The position numbers and the translations under genes were made by a program. From the NCBI GenBank assembly GCA_025559845.1, contig CP048469.1, forward strand, positions 1,674,001 through 1,738,000: a stretch of DNA of 64,000 nt. The letters are read 5' to 3'. This document shows positions 9,082 to 18,635 of the stretch, one piece after another (the stretch's first letter is position 1; each line of letters starts with the position of its first letter). The notes beneath the pieces were generated by a model. That model saw only the letters and a program-made list of their open reading frames with translations. It did not search any database and was not told the DNA's origin. This DNA is from Agrobacterium tumefaciens. Its GTDB lineage: Bacteria; Pseudomonadota; Alphaproteobacteria; Rhizobiales; Rhizobiaceae.

Positions 9082-10707
9082 CTATTCAAGGAAACCTGAT
9101 GGGTTCACAGGCGTCGCATCCTTGCGAACCTCGAAGTGAACCTGCGGACGCTTTGCACTGCCGGTCATGCCGGAGGTGGCGATTGTCTGGCCACGCTGGA
9201 CCTTCTGACCGCGCTGAACGTCCAGATTGGCGGCGTTGCCGTAAACGGTGACCTTACCGTCGTCATGGCGAACCAGAACGGTGTTGCCGAGCTGTTTCAG
9301 GCCGTTACCAGCGTAGATAACCACACCGTTTTCGGCTGCCTTGATCGGCGTACCCTCGGGAACCGAGATATTGATACCATCGTTGCGGCTGCCATCGACG
9401 TTGTCGCCGAAACTGTTGATGACGGCGCCACGGACGGGCCAGCGATACTTGCCAATGCCGGTGGATTCCGGAGCGATGGAGGCAACGTCGGTCTTCTTCT
9501 CGATGTCGGCGACACTTGCCGAAGCAGCCGGAGCCGAAGGTGCGGCAGCAGCAGCCGGTGCCTTGTAGGGCTCGGGCTTGGCAGATGCGGTTTCGACCGG
9601 TTTGGCAGGTGCGGCTTCCTTGGCAGGGACCGACGCCGTCTTGATCGAGTCAGTCGCGGCACCCGGCATAGTCAAGGTCTGACCGACGCGGATGTTTTCA
9701 TTCGAAATGCCGTTCGCGGCCTTGAGCGCTGCAACCGAAACACCGTTTTCACGGGCGATCTTGGCGAGGCTGTCGCCCGGCTGAACCTTGTAACCGCCAG
9801 CTGGAGGCAGCGGCTTGCCACCCGGAGGTGTCAGCTTGCCGTTTTCAGCAGAAACCTTGTCACGGGCAGCGCCCTGCGACGGCAGAACGGCAACATTCTG
9901 ATCCGGCGTACGAAGCGGCGTCGGCTGATCGCCATTGCCGTTCAGCGCGATGTTGTCAGCAGCGGCCTTGGCCGGATTGCGGGACTGACCGAACTTCGGA
10001 ATGAGGATCGACTGACCAGGCTGTACTGCCGAAGCGCTCTTCAGACCGTTGACGCGCAGCAACTCCTTTTCCGGAACGCCGTAGCGGTTGGATAGCGTCT
10101 TAATGTTTTCACCGGCACGCAGGGTCACCGACGATGCACCATCCGTGTGCCAGCCGTTATTGTCCGCCTTGATGGTGGACGTGGTGATGTTATCGGGACG
10201 TACCGCAGCCTGCTGGGTTGGCGGCGCCAGAGTTTGGGCGGCCTTGGGAGCAGCCGACGGGAACGGCTGCGCCATCGCTTCGCTGCGGGTTGAAGGTTCG
10301 CGGCTCGCAGGAGCACCAGGCGCGGAGAGTTCCGAACGCTGGACCGGCGATGCGGAGGCCGAACGGGCCATCGACGGCTGAACGCCACCACCATAACCGC
10401 CGGATTGCGGATAGGCCTGACCACCCATGCCCGAATTGGAGGCCATGTTCTGGTTGGCATAACCACCCTGCGGAGCCGAAGCATAACCGCCATTCATGTC
10501 GCCCTGCGGCACGGGAACCTGCCCGTACGCACCTGCGCCTTGTCGGTTAGGGATAGATGCCGTCGTCATCTGGTCCGGTCCACTGGAGAAGAGGCCGCTG
10601 AACCGCGATGCATCCGAGCTACAGCCCGTTGCGACGCTTGCCAGCAATGCCGCTGCGAACATTTTTGCGACTGATTTTCCGATTTGAGACGAATTACTCA
10701 TACGCAT
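9082..10707 (-). CDS. LysM and M23-domain lipoprotein, NlpD-like (degenerate LytM)
   Basis: Predicted envelope lipoprotein acting in cell-wall remodelling. A signal peptide ends in the lipobox SVATGC. A Gly/Gln- and Pro-rich linker follows, then two LysM peptidoglycan-binding domains (about residues 185-235 and 300-345), an Ala/Pro linker and a C-terminal LytM/M23 domain (about 430-541). The zinc ligands look lost: the HxxxD motif reads NDGIN and the HxH motif reads QVH. It is therefore probably an amidase activator like NlpD or EnvC rather than a hydrolase. ATG 10707 places a basic n-region before the signal helix; in-frame starts at 10740 (ATG) and 10743 (GTG) are possible. It follows surE and pcm on the same strand, a pairing typical for nlpD. 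Confidence 0.88.
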   Translation of the reverse strand: MRMSNSSQIGKSVAKMFAAALLASVATGCSSDASRFSGLFSSGPDQMTTASIPNRQGAGAYGQVPVPQGDMNGGYASAPQGGYANQNMASNSGMGGQAYPQSGGYGGGVQPSMARSASASPVQRSELSAPGAPASREPSTRSEAMAQPFPSAAPKAAQTLAPPTQQAAVRPDNITTSTIKADNNGWHTDGASSVTLRAGENIKTLSNRYGVPEKELLRVNGLKSASAVQPGQSILIPKFGQSRNPAKAAADNIALNGNGDQPTPLRTPDQNVAVLPSQGAARDKVSAENGKLTPPGGKPLPPAGGYKVQPGDSLAKIARENGVSVAALKAANGISNENIRVGQTLTMPGAATDSIKTASVPAKEAAPAKPVETASAKPEPYKAPAAAAAPSAPAASASVADIEKKTDVASIAPESTGIGKYRWPVRGAVINSFGDNVDGSRNDGINISVPEGTPIKAAENGVVIYAGNGLKQLGNTVLVRHDDGKVTVYGNAANLDVQRGQKVQRGQTIATSGMTGSAKRPQVHFEVRKDATPVNPSGFLE

Positions 10708-11004
10708 GACTCGATCTACACTGACGCCAACCCGCCGCATCACGATCGATCCGGCGCAACTTCATTCTTTGCAAGGCATCTTTCCCGAACAGGAAAGCCA
10801 TGCGTCTATGGAGATGATTAAAGCGCGTTAGTGTTACCACGCCGTTAAAACGTTAAGCCGTTTGGCGCTTTTTTGACACTTCGATAACCATGTCGAACAC
10901 GACATGTGCCACGAAGAAACAACAATATGATTGAAAATCAGAAGCTTGAGGTAAATCAGCACATTCGAAGACAGACATGAACCGTCTTCGAAAATTTCAT
11001 TTTG
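10708..11004. other. intergenic region upstream of the NlpD-like gene
   Basis: About 300 AT-richer bases between pcm and the NlpD-like gene, both leftward. It holds the inverted repeat at 10889-10906 and two TTAA sequences four bases apart near 10847. I see no gene here. Confidence 0.6.
10889..10906. repeat. inverted repeat upstream of the NlpD-like gene
   Basis: CATGTCG-AACA-CGACATG, a perfect 7-bp inverted repeat with a 4-base spacer and no T-run after it on either strand. It lies about 180 bases before the lipoprotein start, so it could be an operator or a leader hairpin. Confidence 0.45.
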
Positions 11005-11658
11005 TCACAAATGACGCGCAATGTGGGTTGCCAGAGGCAGATATGGCGTCTCGAACAGCTCTTCCCGCTCGAATCGGCTGCCGGTCTTGGAAAAGCGCGT
11101 CATGACACAGCGCTCGTCTTCGGTAATGACGGGCGCAATCATCATGCCGCCGGAGACGATCTGCTCCGCGAAAAACCGGGGCATGGTGGTGAACGCCGCC
11201 GTCGAAACGATTCGGTCGAACGTACCCTCACCCACGAGCCCATTGCTGCCATCCGCCTGGCGGATGACGACATTGCGAATCGAGAGGTCGTCGAGATTGT
11301 TCTGCGCCGCCTGAACCAGCGTCTTGAAACGCTCGAGCGAGAAAACCCGCTCGACACGCCGCGCCATGATCGCCGTCATGAAGCCGCTGCCCGTGCCGAT
11401 TTCCAGAACGCGCTGTCCCGGCTTCAATTGCAGGCGGGCAAGTATCTTCACTGCCATGTCAGCCCCTTCCATGAAGGAACCGCAGTCAAGCGGGATCGTG
11501 CGGGTGGAATAGGCATCGGCGGCGAATTGTGCCGGCACGAATTTGGAACGCGGGGTCTGTTCCACAGCCGTCAGGAGATCGAGGTCGGAAATCCCCTCGC
11601 CCCTCAGCCGAAGCACGAGAGCAGCAAAACCTTCCTTTTCGACCATTGCAGATTTCAA
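11005..11658 (-). CDS. pcm: protein-L-isoaspartate O-methyltransferase Pcm
   Basis: SAM-dependent methyltransferase that repairs isoaspartyl residues in aged proteins. The SAM-binding loop [13 protein letters not shown] and the upstream PRSKFVP, typical of the PCMT family, are present; 217 residues is normal. The start is probably TTG at 11658, overlapping the surE stop by four bases, since GGAG lies eight bases upstream in the surE tail. An ATG four codons later lacks a ribosome site. The surE-pcm order is the classic stationary-phase survival arrangement. A second, more divergent PCMT-like gene lies at 33491-34162. Confidence 0.93.
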   Translation of the reverse strand: MKSAMVEKEGFAALVLRLRGEGISDLDLLTAVEQTPRSKFVPAQFAADAYSTRTIPLDCGSFMEGADMAVKILARLQLKPGQRVLEIGTGSGFMTAIMARRVERVFSLERFKTLVQAAQNNLDDLSIRNVVIRQADGSNGLVGEGTFDRIVSTAAFTTMPRFFAEQIVSGGMMIAPVITEDERCVMTRFSKTGSRFEREELFETPYLPLATHIARHL

Positions 11659-12425
11659 TCGGCGACTCCGAATCCCAGTGCCTGTGCAACACGATCCTTG
11701 ACCGTGTAGTCCGTCAGGTCAAGCTTCAACGGTGTGACCGAAATCTTGCCGTGTTTCAAAGCGTGGATATCCGTGCCTTCGCGGAAGGTGCCGAGACGCT
11801 CGCCGAAGCGCAGCCAGTAATAAGGAAAACCGCGACCGTCCTTGCGCTCTTCCACGGTCAGACCGAAATCGAGCTTACCCTGCCCGGTTACGGAAACGCC
11901 CTGCACGTCTTTCGGTGCACAATTCGGGAAATTGAGGTTGAGGAATGTCCCGTCAGGCAGGTCGACATTCATCAGCTTGCGGATGAGATCCGGCGCATAG
12001 GTCTCGGCGACCTCCCAAGGCGTGACACTGCCTTCGGCATGGTTGAACGCCTGGCTGAGCGCGAAGGAGCGAACGCCCTGCAACGTGCCTTCGATGGCAC
12101 CGGCGATCGTGCCTGAATAGGTCACGTCATCGGCCATGTTGGCACCGGCATTGACGCCGGACAGAACGAGGTCAGGCTTTTCCGGCAGGACTTCGCGAAT
12201 GCCCATGATGACGCAATCGGTCGGTGTGCCGCGCAGCGCATAATGCTTCTCGGAAACCTTGCGCAGCCGCAGCGGCTCGGACAGTGTCAGCGAATGCGCC
12301 AGACCGCTCTGATCGGTTTCAGGCGCAACGATCCAGACATCGTCGGACAGCGTGCGGGCGATCCGCTCCAGCACCGCCAGACCCTCGGCATGAATGCCAT
12401 CGTCATTCGTCAACAGAATCCGCAT
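11655..12425 (-). CDS. surE: 5'/3'-nucleotidase SurE
   Basis: Metal-dependent nucleoside monophosphate phosphatase of the SurE family. The N terminus [16 protein letters not shown] carries the metal-binding Asp pair, and the second signature [22 protein letters not shown] (only its core is needed) is intact. ATG 12425 follows GGGGGAT; five in-frame residues upstream are dropped. The 256-residue length is normal. Its stop codon overlaps the pcm start, so the two are translationally coupled. Confidence 0.96.
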   Translation of the reverse strand: MRILLTNDDGIHAEGLAVLERIARTLSDDVWIVAPETDQSGLAHSLTLSEPLRLRKVSEKHYALRGTPTDCVIMGIREVLPEKPDLVLSGVNAGANMADDVTYSGTIAGAIEGTLQGVRSFALSQAFNHAEGSVTPWEVAETYAPDLIRKLMNVDLPDGTFLNLNFPNCAPKDVQGVSVTGQGKLDFGLTVEERKDGRGFPYYWLRFGERLGTFREGTDIHALKHGKISVTPLKLDLTDYTVKDRVAQALGFGVAD

Positions 12426-12571
12426 ATCAATCCCCCGCAACCCGTTTCATTCGCGCTTCGAACCTCCCCGCCAGCCTTACCGCGGCGGGAATGCCCTTTG
12501 TCAGCCCAAATGCATGGGCTGACAGGTCCGGCTCGACGCCGGAATGACGAATCGGAAACTGACCGTGAAAC
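12426..12571. other. serS-surE spacer with palindrome
   Basis: The spacer contains a perfect 10-bp inverted repeat, TGTCAGCCCA at 12499-12508 and its complement at 12515-12524, with a 6-base loop, flanked by GCCGG-type short repeats. No T-run follows on the leftward strand, so it looks more like a palindromic intergenic element or processing hairpin than a terminator. Confidence 0.55.
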
Positions 12572-13855
12572 TCAGGCCGCTTTTTCGATCCGCTTCAGGC
12601 CGCCCATATAGGGGAGCAGCACGTCAGGAATTGTGACAGAACCGTCTTCGTTCAGATAATTTTCGAGAACGGCGATCAGGCAGCGGCCGACAGCGGTGCC
12701 CGAACCGTTCAGCGTGTGAACGAACTTCGTGGCCTTGTCGTCCTTGCTGCGATAACGCGCATTCATGCGACGGCCCTGGAAATCGCCGCAGACCGAGCAG
12801 GACGAGATTTCGCGGTAGGTGTTCTGTCCCGGCAGCCAGACTTCGAGGTCATAGGTCTTGCGCGCGCCGAAGCCCATGTCGCCGGTGCACAGCGTCATGG
12901 TGCGGAAATGCAGGCCAAGACGCTTCAGAACTTCCTCGGCGCAGGCCGTCATGCGCTCGTGCTCGGCAATCGAGCTTTCCGCATCGGTGATCGAAACGAG
13001 TTCGCACTTCCAGAACTGGTGCTGGCGCAGCATGCCGCGCGTATCGCGCCCTGCAGAGCCCGCTTCCGAACGGAAGGACGGCGTCAGCGCGGTAAAGCGC
13101 AGCGGCAGCTTTTCACCGTCGAGAATTTCGGCGGCAACCAGGTTGGTCAGCGTCACCTCAGCCGTCGGGATCAACCAGCGACCGTCGGTTGTCCTGAACA
13201 GGTCTTCCGAGAACTTCGGAAGCTGGCCGGTACCGAACATCGCCTCGTCACGCACCAGAAGCGGCGACGACACCTCCGTATAACCGTGCTCACCGGTGTG
13301 CAGGTCGATCATGAACTGACCGAGCGCGCGCTCCAGACGAGCGAGCTGGCTGGTCAGAACGGTAAAGCGCGACCCCGAAAGCTTGGCGGCACGCTCGAAA
13401 TCCATGTACCCAAGCGCTTCGCCGATGTCGAAGTGTTCCTTGGCTTCGTGGTTCCAGCCAGGCTTCTGGCCAACAACGCGGGCAACGACGTTGTCGTGCT
13501 CATCCTTGCCTTCGGGAACATCCTCAAGTGGAATGTTCGGCAGACGCGACAGGGCATCGTTAAGCTCGGCGGTGACCTGACGGTCCTCCTCCTCGGCGCG
13601 CGGCATGTTTTCCTTGATGGCGGCAACTTCCGCCTTCAGCTTCTCGGCCAGTTCGGCGTTCTTCTGCGCCATCGCAGCGCCGATTTCCTTCGACGCGGCG
13701 TTGCGGCGCGACTGCATGTCCTGCAGGGACTGGATGACGGAACGGCGTTTCTCATCGAGAGCGATCAGGCCTGCGGCTGCAGGCTCGGCGCCACGGCGAG
13801 CAAGGCCCGCATCGAAAGCTTCAGGGTTTTCACGTATCCATTTAATGTCGTGCAT
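12572..13855 (-). CDS. serS: seryl-tRNA synthetase
   Basis: Class II synthetase charging tRNA-Ser. The N terminus [11 protein letters not shown] opens the long tRNA-binding coiled-coil arm (about residues 1-110). Motif 2 ([21 protein letters not shown]) and motif 3 (the [17 protein letters not shown] stretch) are intact. ATG 13855 gives 427 residues, the family length. A terminator separates it from tatC upstream; a palindrome and surE follow. Confidence 0.97.
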   Translation of the reverse strand: MHDIKWIRENPEAFDAGLARRGAEPAAAGLIALDEKRRSVIQSLQDMQSRRNAASKEIGAAMAQKNAELAEKLKAEVAAIKENMPRAEEEDRQVTAELNDALSRLPNIPLEDVPEGKDEHDNVVARVVGQKPGWNHEAKEHFDIGEALGYMDFERAAKLSGSRFTVLTSQLARLERALGQFMIDLHTGEHGYTEVSSPLLVRDEAMFGTGQLPKFSEDLFRTTDGRWLIPTAEVTLTNLVAAEILDGEKLPLRFTALTPSFRSEAGSAGRDTRGMLRQHQFWKCELVSITDAESSIAEHERMTACAEEVLKRLGLHFRTMTLCTGDMGFGARKTYDLEVWLPGQNTYREISSCSVCGDFQGRRMNARYRSKDDKATKFVHTLNGSGTAVGRCLIAVLENYLNEDGSVTIPDVLLPYMGGLKRIEKAA

Positions 13856-13898
13856 CGTCGTTCCAGACCGTTGTTTGCGTCGCCGGCAATATGTCAGC

Positions 13899-13923
13899 AA
13901 AACGCCGGGCGAAGACCCGGCGT
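13899..13923 (-). terminator. intrinsic terminator after tatC
   Basis: ACGCCGGG (13902-13909) pairs with CCCGGCGT (13916-13923) around a 6-base loop. Read leftward it is followed by TTTTG, so it should end the nagZ-to-tatC unit before serS. Confidence 0.7.
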
Positions 13924-13957
13924 GTAGAAGTCGTTGAAGCGGAAAGAGCCTTGAACC

Positions 13958-14761
13958 TCAGGTTTCTTCCAGCTCCGTGGTTGCGGATTCCGCAGCGCGC
14001 TTCTTCTCCACGAGTCGAGCCATGTAGATGGAAATCTCGTAGAGAATGATCGCAGGCAGCGCAAGACCGATCTGGGACATCGGATCGGGGGGCGTCAGCA
14101 CCGCAGCAACCACGAAGGCAAGCACGATGGCGAATTTGCGCTTTTCCCGCAGCCAGTCGCTCGTCAGAATGCCGACACGGGCAAGCAGGGTCGTTACAAC
14201 AGGCAACTGGAAAACCAGACCGAAAGACAGCACCAGCGTCATGATGAGGCTGAGATACTCCGAAACCTTCGGCATCAGCGAAATTGCGACTTCACCGTCC
14301 TCAGGCAATTGCTGCATGGCCAGGAAGAACCACATCACCATGGGTGTGAAGAAGAAGTAGACAAGCGCCGCACCGATCAGGAACAGGATCGGCGATGCGA
14401 CCAGGAACGGCAGGAATGCTGCACGCTCGTTCTTGTAAAGGCCGGGCGCCACGAACTTGTAAAGCTGCGAAGCGATAACCGGAAACGCGATGACCATGGC
14501 GCCGAACATGGCGACCTTGATCTGCGTGAAGAAGAATTCCTGCGGCGCCGTGTAGATCAGCGACGATTTCGTCACGTCCAGGCCAGCCCACAGAACCGCC
14601 CACTTATAGGGAATGACAAGCAGGTTGAAGAGATGCTTGGCAACGGCAAAACAGGCGATGAAGGCAACGAAGAACGCACCGAGCGACCACATCAGTCGCG
14701 TGCGCAGTTCCATGAGGTGTTCGATAAGCGGCTGTGGCTTATCCTCGATTTCCTCACTCAT
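13958..14761 (-). CDS. tatC: Sec-independent protein translocase TatC
   Basis: Six-helix inner-membrane core of the twin-arginine translocase, which recognises the RR signal of folded proteins. The N terminus has the conserved cytoplasmic IEHLMELRTRL, the first periplasmic loop follows, and the segment FVAPGLYKNERAAFLPF is diagnostic. It has 267 residues. The start overlaps the tatB stop by four bases (ATGA). A likely substrate encoded in this window is the metallo-hydrolase at 50862-51836. Confidence 0.97.
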   Translation of the reverse strand: MSEEIEDKPQPLIEHLMELRTRLMWSLGAFFVAFIACFAVAKHLFNLLVIPYKWAVLWAGLDVTKSSLIYTAPQEFFFTQIKVAMFGAMVIAFPVIASQLYKFVAPGLYKNERAAFLPFLVASPILFLIGAALVYFFFTPMVMWFFLAMQQLPEDGEVAISLMPKVSEYLSLIMTLVLSFGLVFQLPVVTTLLARVGILTSDWLREKRKFAIVLAFVVAAVLTPPDPMSQIGLALPAIILYEISIYMARLVEKKRAAESATTELEET

Positions 14762-15489
14762 GCTTCATCCTTCTTGGCCTTTGCAGCCTTTGGTTTTACC
14801 GCCTTTGCCGCGGCGGCCTTGACGCCGTCCTTTGGCGCAGCCGGCTTCTTGACTGCGGCTTTCTTCGGTGCGGCAGCAACGGTCTCTGCACTTGCAGGTG
14901 CCTTCTTTGCTGCAACGCGTTTCGGCTTTGCAGCAACCGGAGCCGCTGGTGCCGTGACATCTGCTGTCGCGACAGTGTCGGCAGCAGGTGTCTTCTTGGC
15001 GCGGCTGCGCTTCGGCTTGGTCTCGGCAGCTTCAGATGCCGTTGCGACGGCAGGAGCCGACGTGGCCGGGCCGACAGCCTCGACCGGAACGACCGGAGGC
15101 GTATCCGGCAGCTTCATCTCCGGTTCCGGCACGCTGACGAGCGGTGCAACAGGCTCGCTCGTCGCGGGTGCAGAGGTTGCGGCAGGCGTCGCCGCTTTCT
15201 GCAGGTCCGACTTGATGTCGTTGCCAAGCTGGCGCAGCGGGTTCATCGCGTCGCGCAACGAGTTGGTCGGATTGAGATTGCGGACGTCGGATATGGTCTG
15301 GCGCACGTCGTCCATGTCGGCCTCTTTCAAGGCTTCATCAAACTGGGTGCGGAAATCACCCGCCATCTTTCGAAGACCCGCCATCGTCTTGCCGAAGGCG
15401 CGGATCATGGGCGGCAAGTCTTTGGGTCCGACGACCACGATCAACACGACCGCAATCACCAGAAGCTCGCTCCAGCCGATATCTAACAT
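14758..15489 (-). CDS. tatB: Sec-independent protein translocase TatB
   Basis: Single-span component that with TatC forms the Tat substrate receptor. The N-terminal membrane helix (MLDIGWSELLVIAVVLIVV) is followed by GPKDLP and an amphipathic helix. Beyond about residue 90 the protein is a long Ala/Pro/Lys-rich tail, making it longer (243 residues) than the E. coli protein, as is usual in rhizobia. ATG 15489 follows CGGGAGCG. Confidence 0.95.
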   Translation of the reverse strand: MLDIGWSELLVIAVVLIVVVGPKDLPPMIRAFGKTMAGLRKMAGDFRTQFDEALKEADMDDVRQTISDVRNLNPTNSLRDAMNPLRQLGNDIKSDLQKAATPAATSAPATSEPVAPLVSVPEPEMKLPDTPPVVPVEAVGPATSAPAVATASEAAETKPKRSRAKKTPAADTVATADVTAPAAPVAAKPKRVAAKKAPASAETVAAAPKKAAVKKPAAPKDGVKAAAAKAVKPKAAKAKKDEA

Positions 15490-15544
15490 CAAAACGCTCC
15501 CGAAACCGGTTCGGCAATCTCAAAGCAAACAGGGAAAACCCTGC

Positions 15545-15754
15545 TTACTTGATCTCGTCAGCCTTGTGCTCGACAGTCTTCGAATTTGCATCGGTAGACT
15601 GCGGCGGCGTCTGATCTTCGTCAGCGATACCCTTCTTGAAGCTCTTGATGCCCTTTGCAACATCGCCCATCAGTTCCGGGATCTTGCCACGTCCGAAGAG
15701 GACGAGAACGATCACCAGCACGATTAGCCAATGCCACACACTAAAAGAACCCAT
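15545..15754 (-). CDS. tatA: Sec-independent protein translocase TatA
   Basis: A 69-residue pore-forming Tat subunit. One membrane helix (about residues 5-20) is followed by the hinge [23 protein letters not shown] (core [12 protein letters not shown]), an amphipathic helix and an acidic tail. It heads the tatABC order, 55 bases before tatB and 134 bases after scpB. Confidence 0.96.
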   Translation of the reverse strand: MGSFSVWHWLIVLVIVLVLFGRGKIPELMGDVAKGIKSFKKGIADEDQTPPQSTDANSKTVEHKADEIK

Positions 15755-15888
15755 AACTGAAACTCCTGAATTTCGCTTTCAGACGATGTAAGATGTTTGA
15801 CGTGGTTTTTCAAACAGCAAATCGCCTCTTCAACAATGAGTGTGCAGAATCTTTTTCCGCACAATTTCCGTGCAGAAGCACAAGTCGA

Positions 15889-16626
15889 TCAATCGTCGCC
15901 GTCGCCACCGCTTGGTGCCAGCAATCCGAGCTCTTCCAGATCGAGCTGGGTGATCGGGTCCTCGTCTTCACGCAGGTCGTCGCTCATCATCGGCAACGGG
16001 ACGCCGAAATTGGAGGGGATGCGGCCGGAGAGCAGCCCTGCCCCCTTCAGCTCTTCGAGACCTGGAAGATCGCGCAGCTCCTCAAGCCCGAAATGATCGA
16101 GGAATTCGACCGTCGTTCCGATCGTGACCGGGCGACCGGGGGTGCGCCTGCGCCCGCGAAACCGCACCCAGCCCGCCTCCATCAACACATCGAGCGTGCC
16201 GCGTGAGGTCTGCACACCGCGAATCTCCTCGATCTCGGCGCGGGTCACCGGCTGGTGGTAGGCGATGATGGCAAGAACCTCGAGCGCTGCGCGCGACAGC
16301 TTCTTCGGTTCCTTCTCGTCGGTGCGGATCACGAAGGACAAATCGCCCGCGGTGCGGAACGCCCAGTTGCCGCCAACCTGAATGAGACCGACCCCACGGC
16401 CATTGTAGAACACCTTGAGCTTCCACATCAGCGCCGCCACGTCCATGCCACGCGGCAGGCGCTCGGCAATGAAGGCTTCCGAAACCGGCTCGGCAGAGGC
16501 GAACACCAGCGCCTCGGCAATCCGTTCGGCCTCTTTTAGCTGGCGCTCGGAAAACACCGCCGGGTCGTCGCCAACCTCATCCGTCATCAGAACGGTTTCA
16601 TCGCCGGTATTGTGCTCAGACGTCAT
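15889..16626 (-). CDS. scpB: segregation and condensation protein B
   Basis: Winged-helix partner of ScpA and SMC in the bacterial condensin that compacts and separates chromosomes. ScpB features are the EAERIAEALVFASAEPVSEAFIAERLP start (core EALVFASAEP) and the block ALEVLAIIAYHQPVTRAEIEEIRG (core IIAYHQPVTRAEIEEIRG). ATG 16626 is chosen over a much longer in-frame extension that would lie inside scpA. It overlaps the end of scpA by 11 bases, so the two are coupled. Confidence 0.95.
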   Translation of the reverse strand: MTSEHNTGDETVLMTDEVGDDPAVFSERQLKEAERIAEALVFASAEPVSEAFIAERLPRGMDVAALMWKLKVFYNGRGVGLIQVGGNWAFRTAGDLSFVIRTDEKEPKKLSRAALEVLAIIAYHQPVTRAEIEEIRGVQTSRGTLDVLMEAGWVRFRGRRRTPGRPVTIGTTVEFLDHFGLEELRDLPGLEELKGAGLLSGRIPSNFGVPLPMMSDDLREDEDPITQLDLEELGLLAPSGGDGDD

Positions 16627-17464
16627 TCCTGGTCCTTTCGGCTGCATCGGCCTCGCCGCCTCGCTCGCCCTTGCGCACGTAGATCGGCTGGAACGCCCCC
16701 TCCTGCCGGATCTGCAGCGAACCTTCACGCACCAGCTCCAGAGAGGCCGCAAAAGCGCTGGCAATCGCCGTTACGCGCATTGCCGGGTCCGGCACATAAC
16801 GCAGCAGATAATGATCGAGTGCCGTCCATTCACCAACATCGCCCAGAAGGCTGGTCAGAAGCTCACGGGCCTCCACCAGGGACCAGACCTGGCGTTTTTC
16901 AATCGTGACCTGGGTGATGGCCTGACGTTGCCGGAGATTGGCGTAAGCACTGAGCAGGTCGTAGAGACTTGCATCATAAGAGGAGCGGCTGACATGCGGA
17001 ATATGTTCGGGGGCGCCGCGGGCAAACACATCGCGGCCCAGCTGGTCGCGATTGACGAGCTTCTCCGCCGCATCGCGCATCGCCTCGAGACGTTTCAGCC
17101 GGAAAGCCAGCGTCGCGGCCATTTCTTCACCCGAGGGACCGTCGTCCTTGGCCTGCTGGGGAATGAGAAGCTTGGATTTGAGAAAGGCAAGCCACGCCGC
17201 CATCACCAGATAGTCGGCGGCAAGCTCGATGCGCACCCGACGCGCGCTTTCGACGAACTGCAGATATTGTTCGGCCAGCGCCAGCACCGAGATGCGCGAC
17301 AGATCGACCTTCTGGGTCCGGGCAAGATGCAACAGCAGATCGAGTGGACCTTCGAAGCCGGCCACGTCGATGACAAACGCAGCTTCGCCGGTCAGCCGCT
17401 CTGGCGTCACATCCTGCCAGAGCTTCTCCATCGGTGTCGAATTGCGAGACTTGTCTGCCGCCAT
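16616..17464 (-). CDS. scpA: segregation and condensation protein A
   Basis: Kleisin subunit of the SMC-ScpAB condensin. The N-terminal kleisin block FEGPLDLLLHLARTQKVDL binds the SMC neck; the ADYLVMAAWLAFLKSKLLIP stretch (core LVMAAWLAFLKSKLLIP) is diagnostic, and a C-terminal winged helix follows. It has 282 residues. It lies between nagZ and scpB with a 58-base gap to nagZ. Confidence 0.95.
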   Translation of the reverse strand: MAADKSRNSTPMEKLWQDVTPERLTGEAAFVIDVAGFEGPLDLLLHLARTQKVDLSRISVLALAEQYLQFVESARRVRIELAADYLVMAAWLAFLKSKLLIPQQAKDDGPSGEEMAATLAFRLKRLEAMRDAAEKLVNRDQLGRDVFARGAPEHIPHVSRSSYDASLYDLLSAYANLRQRQAITQVTIEKRQVWSLVEARELLTSLLGDVGEWTALDHYLLRYVPDPAMRVTAIASAFAASLELVREGSLQIRQEGAFQPIYVRKGERGGEADAAERTRNDV

Positions 17465-17522
17465 TGCTCCATCCGCCGGGTTTCCGGCCTGTCGTCCCTA
17501 CCCAGATGGCGCCGACTGTTTT

Positions 17523-18539
17523 TCAGGAAACGGCCCACATGGCGTTGAATTCGGCTCTCAGTTCCGCCTCATCGGCTGCATCCGCCACCGTAAAGCCGAT
17601 CTCGACGGCGCGTGCCCGCTCCAGGGCGCGGCCGGAAAGGACGGGAACTTCCTTCACGACCTGAAGCATTTCACCCATCACGCCGTTGCAATGCAAGACT
17701 ATATCACAGCCGCCCTCAACAATATTCGCCGCCCGCTCGCCAAGCGTGCCCTTGAGCGCATTCATAGAGCTGTCGTCCGACATCAGCAGACCATCGAAGC
17801 CGATACGGCCACGGATGATCTCGTCGATGACCTTGGCAGAAGTGGTGGCCGGGCGTTCGCGATCGACGGCATTGAAAACGAGATGAGCGCTCATCGCCAT
17901 CAATTCGTGTCGGAGGGCGCGGAACGGCACGAAGTCGTGACGATCCAGTTCATCGAGAGGAACATCGACAACTGGCAACTCATGATGCGAATCCACCATG
18001 CCGCGACCATGGCCAGGCATATGCTTCATCACCGGCAGCATGCCGCCAGCCTTCAGGCCGTTGGCGGCCGCCTGCCCCATCTCCGCAACCATCTCAGGCG
18101 CGTAACCGTAGGCGCGGTTGCCGATGACGTTGCTGGCGCCCTCCACCGGTACGTCCAGCACCGGCAGGCAGTCGACATTGATGCCGAACCTCATCAGATC
18201 GAAGGCATGCAGGCGTGACATCAGCCAGGCCGCACGCAATCCCGTCTCGCGATCGCGCTCATAGATCTCACCGAGAATGCGGGCGTTCGGATAGGCCTGA
18301 AGGATCGGCGGCTTGATGCGCTGCACACGTCCGCCTTCCTGATCGATCAGCACCGGCGCATTCGGGCGGCCGATAGCGTCACGCATCGATGCAACCAGAT
18401 CGGTAATCTGCTGCGGCTCGCCGATATTGCGACCGAACAGAATAAAGCCCCAGGGGCGCTCATCGCGATAAAGGGAGATTTCATCCGCCGTCAGTTCAAG
18501 ACCGCTGCACCCAAGGATCATAGCTTTGGAAACTGTCAT
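17523..18539 (-). CDS. nagZ: beta-N-acetylhexosaminidase NagZ (GH3)
   Basis: Cytoplasmic glycoside hydrolase of family 3 that removes N-acetylglucosamine from anhydro-muropeptides in cell-wall recycling. The diagnostic KHMPGHGRGMVDSHHELP carries the catalytic His/Asp dyad loop, and the nucleophile Asp lies in LLMSDDSSM. ATG 18539 gives 338 residues, the usual size. It is the first gene after the terminator of the SPOR gene, so a promoter may lie in the roughly 45-base gap, or read-through drives the nagZ-scpAB-tatABC unit. Confidence 0.94.
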   Translation of the reverse strand: MTVSKAMILGCSGLELTADEISLYRDERPWGFILFGRNIGEPQQITDLVASMRDAIGRPNAPVLIDQEGGRVQRIKPPILQAYPNARILGEIYERDRETGLRAAWLMSRLHAFDLMRFGINVDCLPVLDVPVEGASNVIGNRAYGYAPEMVAEMGQAAANGLKAGGMLPVMKHMPGHGRGMVDSHHELPVVDVPLDELDRHDFVPFRALRHELMAMSAHLVFNAVDRERPATTSAKVIDEIIRGRIGFDGLLMSDDSSMNALKGTLGERAANIVEGGCDIVLHCNGVMGEMLQVVKEVPVLSGRALERARAVEIGFTVADAADEAELRAEFNAMWAVS

Positions 18540-18584
18540 GATGTCATGCCCGCAAAAGAAACAGAAAGGGAAGGAAGGCCACAA

Positions 18585-18616
18585 AAAAGCCGGGAGCGTG
18601 GTCGGTCCCGGCTTTT
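18585..18616 (-). terminator. intrinsic terminator after the SPOR gene
   Basis: AAAAGCCGGGA pairs with TCCCGGCTTTT over 11 bp around a 10-base loop. Read leftward it ends in a run of six T, a strong terminator for the SPOR-domain gene. Confidence 0.85.
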
Positions 18617-18635
18617 GTCTTGAAAGGGTCTGGTA

